Source of the DNA: Neisseria shayeganii 871
Lineage (GTDB): Bacteria > Pseudomonadota > Gammaproteobacteria > Burkholderiales > Neisseriaceae
Direction of reading: 5' to 3'
DNA: 16,665 nucleotides
Assembly (NCBI RefSeq): GCF_000226875.1
Contig: NZ_JH164926.1
Coordinates: 1,461,855 to 1,478,519, forward strand
Part shown: positions 14,288-16,665 of the stretch, in pieces
Numbering within the stretch: position 1 is the stretch's first letter
How the letters are laid out: each line of letters begins with the position of its first letter
Position numbers and translations under genes: made by a program
Notes under the pieces: generated by a model
Told to the model about the DNA's origin: nothing
Database searches by the model: none
What the model saw: only the letters and a program-made list of their open reading frames with translations

Positions 14288-14316
14288 AGGCTACCTGAAA
14301 CGCTTTCAGGTAGCCT
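14288..14316 (-). terminator. nhaA terminator made of an inverted DUS pair
   Basis: AGGCTACCTGAAA (14288-14300) pairs with TTTCAGGTAGCCT (14304-14316) around CGC, 13 base pairs. Read leftward it starts 19 bases after the nhaA stop and is followed by TTCTGCTAAAAT, a weak T-tract. Confidence 0.8.
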
Positions 14317-14335
14317 GTATCCGATTCTGCCGCCA

Positions 14336-15481
14336 TCAGCTTGCCGCAGTTTTGCGGCCGGCGGCCCAGAGTACGGCGAAACCCAATACCGCAGCCAAGC
14401 CGGAACCGACGAAAACGCCGATTTTGGCCTGATCCTGCATGACGGGCAAATCAAACGCCAGCAGGCTGATGAACAAACTCATGGTAAAGCCGATGCCGCA
14501 CAGCAGCGCCACGCCGTAAAGCTGCAGCCAAGAAGCGCCTTCCGGCAGTTTGGCCCAGCCCAGCTTCACCGCCAGCCACACCGCGCTGAATACGCCCAAT
14601 TGCTTGCCCACAAACAAGCCGGCGGCAATCCCCAATACCACAGGCGAGAGCAGCACCGACCATTCGAAGCCGGCAAACGACACTCCGGCATTGGCAAAAC
14701 CGAACACGGGCACCACCAAAAACGATACCCAGTTGTCCAAAGCGTGTTCCCATTTCAGCAGCGGTGCTTCTTCCACTGTATCCAGCACGCGCAGCGGAAT
14801 GGTGAAGGCCAGCAGCACGCCGGCCAACGTGGCGTGGATGCCCGATTTGAGGAAGAAAAACCACAGCAGGCCGCCCAATACCAAATACGGCGCGCTGCGC
14901 AACACGCCTTTGCGGTTGAGCACAAACAAGGCCGCCAACACCAGCGCCGCCAAGCCCAAATACAGCATGGCGATTTGATCGGTGTAAAACAGCGCGATGA
15001 TCACAATCACCGCCAAGTCGTCCATAATCGCCAAGGCGGTGAGGAAGATTTTCAGCGAGGCCGGCACACGGCTGCCGAGAATCGCCAGCACGCCCAAGGC
15101 AAACGCAATATCGGTGGCCGCCGGCGCCGCCCAGCCTTTGGCTGCCTCGCCCGAACTGTTGAACAGCAGATACACCAAGGCCGGCACCAGCAGGCCGCCG
15201 GCCGCCGCTACGGCCGGCAGAAAGCGTTTGGCGTGGCTGTCGAGCTCGCCTTCCAACAGCTCGCGTTTCACTTCCAAGCCGACAAACAGAAAAAACACCG
15301 CCATCAGACCGTCGTTGATCCAGTGCGCCACGCTCAGGCCGGCCACATAAGACGACAGCGCGCTGAAATATTGCGGCGCATAGGCGGAGTTGGCCGTTAT
15401 AATTCCGGCCAGCGCGGCCAACATCAACACAATGCCGGCGGCCGGCTCGGAACGGAAAAAGTGGATGAGTGTACGGGTCAT
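14336..15481 (-). CDS. nhaA: Na+/H+ antiporter NhaA
   Basis: NhaA is an inner-membrane antiporter that expels Na+ in exchange for H+ and supports pH and salt balance. The 381-residue protein has many hydrophobic segments, as expected for about 12 membrane helices, and a length typical of the family. The start MTRTLIHFFRSEPAAGIVLM, VFFLFVGLEVKRELLEGEL, PAATDIAFALGVLAILGSRVP (D124) and IMDDLAVIVIIALFYTDQ (D154, D155) are all hallmarks; the DD pair corresponds to D163/D164 of the E. coli ion-binding site. A TATAAT -10 on its strand (15511-15516) lies 30 bases upstream in the 87-bp gap shared with the divergent prmC. It is followed by a DUS-pair terminator. No oddities are seen. Confidence 0.97.
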   Translation of the reverse strand: MTRTLIHFFRSEPAAGIVLMLAALAGIITANSAYAPQYFSALSSYVAGLSVAHWINDGLMAVFFLFVGLEVKRELLEGELDSHAKRFLPAVAAAGGLLVPALVYLLFNSSGEAAKGWAAPAATDIAFALGVLAILGSRVPASLKIFLTALAIMDDLAVIVIIALFYTDQIAMLYLGLAALVLAALFVLNRKGVLRSAPYLVLGGLLWFFFLKSGIHATLAGVLLAFTIPLRVLDTVEEAPLLKWEHALDNWVSFLVVPVFGFANAGVSFAGFEWSVLLSPVVLGIAAGLFVGKQLGVFSAVWLAVKLGWAKLPEGASWLQLYGVALLCGIGFTMSLFISLLAFDLPVMQDQAKIGVFVGSGLAAVLGFAVLWAAGRKTAAS

Positions 15482-15510
15482 TATTTACCTAATCTATCAG
15501 TTAATCCGTA

Positions 15511-15516
15511 ATTATA
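15511..15516 (-). promoter_or_regulatory. Candidate -10 element of the nhaA promoter
   Basis: ATTATA on the plus strand is TATAAT for leftward transcription, 30 bases before the nhaA ATG. The -35 is not clear. The overlapping CATAAT at 15518-15523 could serve prmC in the other direction, but its -35 is also poor. Confidence 0.4.
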
Positions 15517-15542
15517 GCATAATTCTTTCGCGCCGCCGCGGC

Positions 15543-15554
15543 AGGCTACCTGAA
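15543..15554 (+). repeat. DNA uptake sequence upstream of prmC
   Basis: Perfect AGGCTACCTGAA in the prmC-nhaA gap, 14 bases before the prmC start. It occupies the place where a Shine-Dalgarno would be expected to begin, and no strong one is present. Confidence 0.85.
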
Positions 15555-15568
15555 AACCCCAGCGAAAC

Positions 15569-16402
15569 ATGATGTTCCACACTTCCCCCCTCACTTACGA
15601 ACAATGGCTGCGCCAAAGCGGCCTGCCGCGCTTGGAAGGCCGCCTCTTGCTGCAGGCCTGCTGCGGCCTCAGCCATGCCCAGCTCATCAGCCGCGGCGGC
15701 GAAGCCGTGCCGGCGGCGCAATGGGCCGATTTGAACGCGTTGGCGCAGCGGCGGCGAAACGGCGAACCGCTGGCCTATCTGCTCGGCTGGCGCGAATTTT
15801 ACGGCCGCCGTTTCCGCGTCTCGCCCGCAGTGCTGATTCCCCGTCCCGAAACCGAACACCTGCTGGAAGCCGCGCTCGAACGTCTGCCGGCCGGCGGCCG
15901 CGTGTGGGATTTGGGCACCGGCAGCGGCGCGCTGGCGGTGAGCGCGGCGCTGGAGCGGCCCGATGCCGCCGTGCGCGCCTCCGACCTCAGCCGCGAAGCC
16001 CTGGCGGTGGCGCAGGAAAATGCCGAGACGCTCGGCGCCCGTATCGAATTTGCCTGCGGTTCCTGGTTTGAGGCACAGCCGGCCGCCGCCGGACACTTCG
16101 ATATTCTGCTCTCCAACCCGCCCTATATCGAGCAGGGCGACCCGCATTTGCAGCAGGGCGACCTGCGCTTCGAACCTGCCGCCGCGCTCACCGATTTCGG
16201 CGACGGCCTCGCCCACATCCGCACCCTGGCCGCCGGCGCCGTCCGCCACCTCAAAGCCGGCGGCTGGCTGATGCTGGAACACGGCTGGAACCAAGGCCCG
16301 GCCGTGCGCGGCATTCTAGCGGAAAATCGGTTTCAAGACGTGGCCACCCTGCCCGATTTGGCGGGACTGGACCGCATAACTTTAGGCCGCCTGCCGGATT
16401 GA
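15569..16402 (+). CDS. prmC: Release factor glutamine N5-methyltransferase PrmC
   Basis: PrmC methylates the glutamine of the GGQ motif in release factors RF1 and RF2, using S-adenosylmethionine, in the cytoplasm. The 277-residue length is normal. The N-terminal helical domain ends near GEPLAYLLGWREFYGRRF (65-82), followed by LIPRPETEHLLE (89-100), SAM-binding motif I DLGTGSGALAVS (114-125) and the catalytic NPPYIEQGD (183-191), the signature of this family of glutamine/adenine methylases. It starts with two ATG codons in a row (15569, 15572), and the ribosome site is weak. It is divergent from nhaA, and prfA, its frequent neighbour in other bacteria, is not in the window. A DUS and a mobile element follow it, so it is probably monocistronic. 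Confidence 0.96.
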   Translation: MMFHTSPLTYEQWLRQSGLPRLEGRLLLQACCGLSHAQLISRGGEAVPAAQWADLNALAQRRRNGEPLAYLLGWREFYGRRFRVSPAVLIPRPETEHLLEAALERLPAGGRVWDLGTGSGALAVSAALERPDAAVRASDLSREALAVAQENAETLGARIEFACGSWFEAQPAAAGHFDILLSNPPYIEQGDPHLQQGDLRFEPAAALTDFGDGLAHIRTLAAGAVRHLKAGGWLMLEHGWNQGPAVRGILAENRFQDVATLPDLAGLDRITLGRLPD

Positions 16403-16409
16403 AGCGCTC

Positions 16410-16421
16410 AGGCTACCTGAA
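16410..16421 (+). repeat. DNA uptake sequence after prmC
   Basis: Perfect single AGGCTACCTGAA, 7 bases after the prmC stop. No inverted partner is adjacent, because the mobile element begins 5 bases later. Confidence 0.85.
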
Positions 16422-16426
16422 AGCCT

Positions 16427-16610
16427 GAGACCTTTGCAAAACCCCCATCTGCGGCGCATTTCTGCGTTGTGCGTTTATGCCCTATGGGTACTGCTCGCTC
16501 ACTTGCCTATCTGTATGATATGTCTGTCCCACAGGGATTCCTGACGTTCACGTTCGCTGCGCTGCTACGCCTTGAACTGCATCCACATCTGGGGGTTTTG
16601 CAAAGGTCTC
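16427..16610 (-). mobile_element. MITE-like element, copy 3 (complete, 184 bp, inverted orientation)
   Basis: It has the same 21-bp terminal inverted repeats as copy 2 (GAGACCTTTGCAAAA followed by the C-run) but in the reverse orientation. AGCCT flanks it on both sides (16422-16426 and 16611-16615), a likely 5-bp target duplication. Compared with copy 2 it contains two extra inner segments, one with GGGATTCCTGACGTTCACG and one with TTTATGCCCTATGGGTA. There is no open reading frame that resembles a transposase. The 55 bases after it, to the window end, hold no recognisable feature. Confidence 0.85.
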
Positions 16611-16665
16611 AGCCTCTTCATTAAAAAGCCATAACTGCACTTTCATGCCGTAACGACAAAGGCTG

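Noticed and set aside
14227..14454. Longer start for Mrp/ApbC
   Set aside because: The extension reads through the nhaA terminator hairpin and into nhaA; MNPETLR at 14226 has AAGGA upstream and fits the family length.

Overview
The window looks like chromosomal DNA of a Neisseriaceae species, most likely Eikenella or a close relative. The 12-base DNA uptake sequence (DUS) AGGCTACCTGAA occurs 16 times on the two strands, and that spelling is the dialect described for Eikenella corrodens (recalled from the literature on DUS dialects, not searched here). Coding DNA is GC-rich. The genus call is an inference.

Layout, left to right. Positions 1-101 are the right end of a small terminal-inverted-repeat element, followed by a heat-shock (sigma-32 type) promoter and dnaK (260-2188). 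A DUS-pair terminator and a second, complete copy of the element (2286-2428) separate dnaK from recC (2566-5751) and recB (5852-9397), the exonuclease V pair; recD is not in this window. A DUS-pair terminator at 9476-9508 lies between recB and a leftward five-gene locus (12482 to 9534). In transcription order this encodes a secreted peptide with eight Glu-Ala-Ala-Cys-Gly repeats, a DUF692/MNIO multi-iron peptide maturase, its DUF2063 partner, an ECF sigma factor and a 59-residue zinc-finger anti-sigma factor. Further right, also leftward, are a HIT-family hydrolase, the Mrp/ApbC iron-sulfur carrier and the NhaA Na+/H+ antiporter. Divergent from nhaA is prmC (15569-16402), and a third, longer copy of the element (16427-16610) closes the window.

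The most interesting system is the peptide locus. It matches the HvfABC/bufferin type of ribosomally made, cysteine-modified metallophore (RiPP), but the repeated core reads EAACG rather than the EGKCG motif known from Haemophilus. Its sigma/anti-sigma pair is built into the same transcription unit, so induction by redox or metal stress with autoregulation is plausible. A strong hairpin directly after the peptide gene should keep peptide mRNA in excess over enzyme mRNA. Function and modification are inferred from family membership.

The other genes are conserved housekeeping genes. recB and recC carry several DUS inside their coding sequence, in line with the known bias of these signals toward genome-maintenance genes. 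Three related miniature elements with shared ends, two of them bounded by 5-bp direct repeats, show that a mobile repeat family has been active here.
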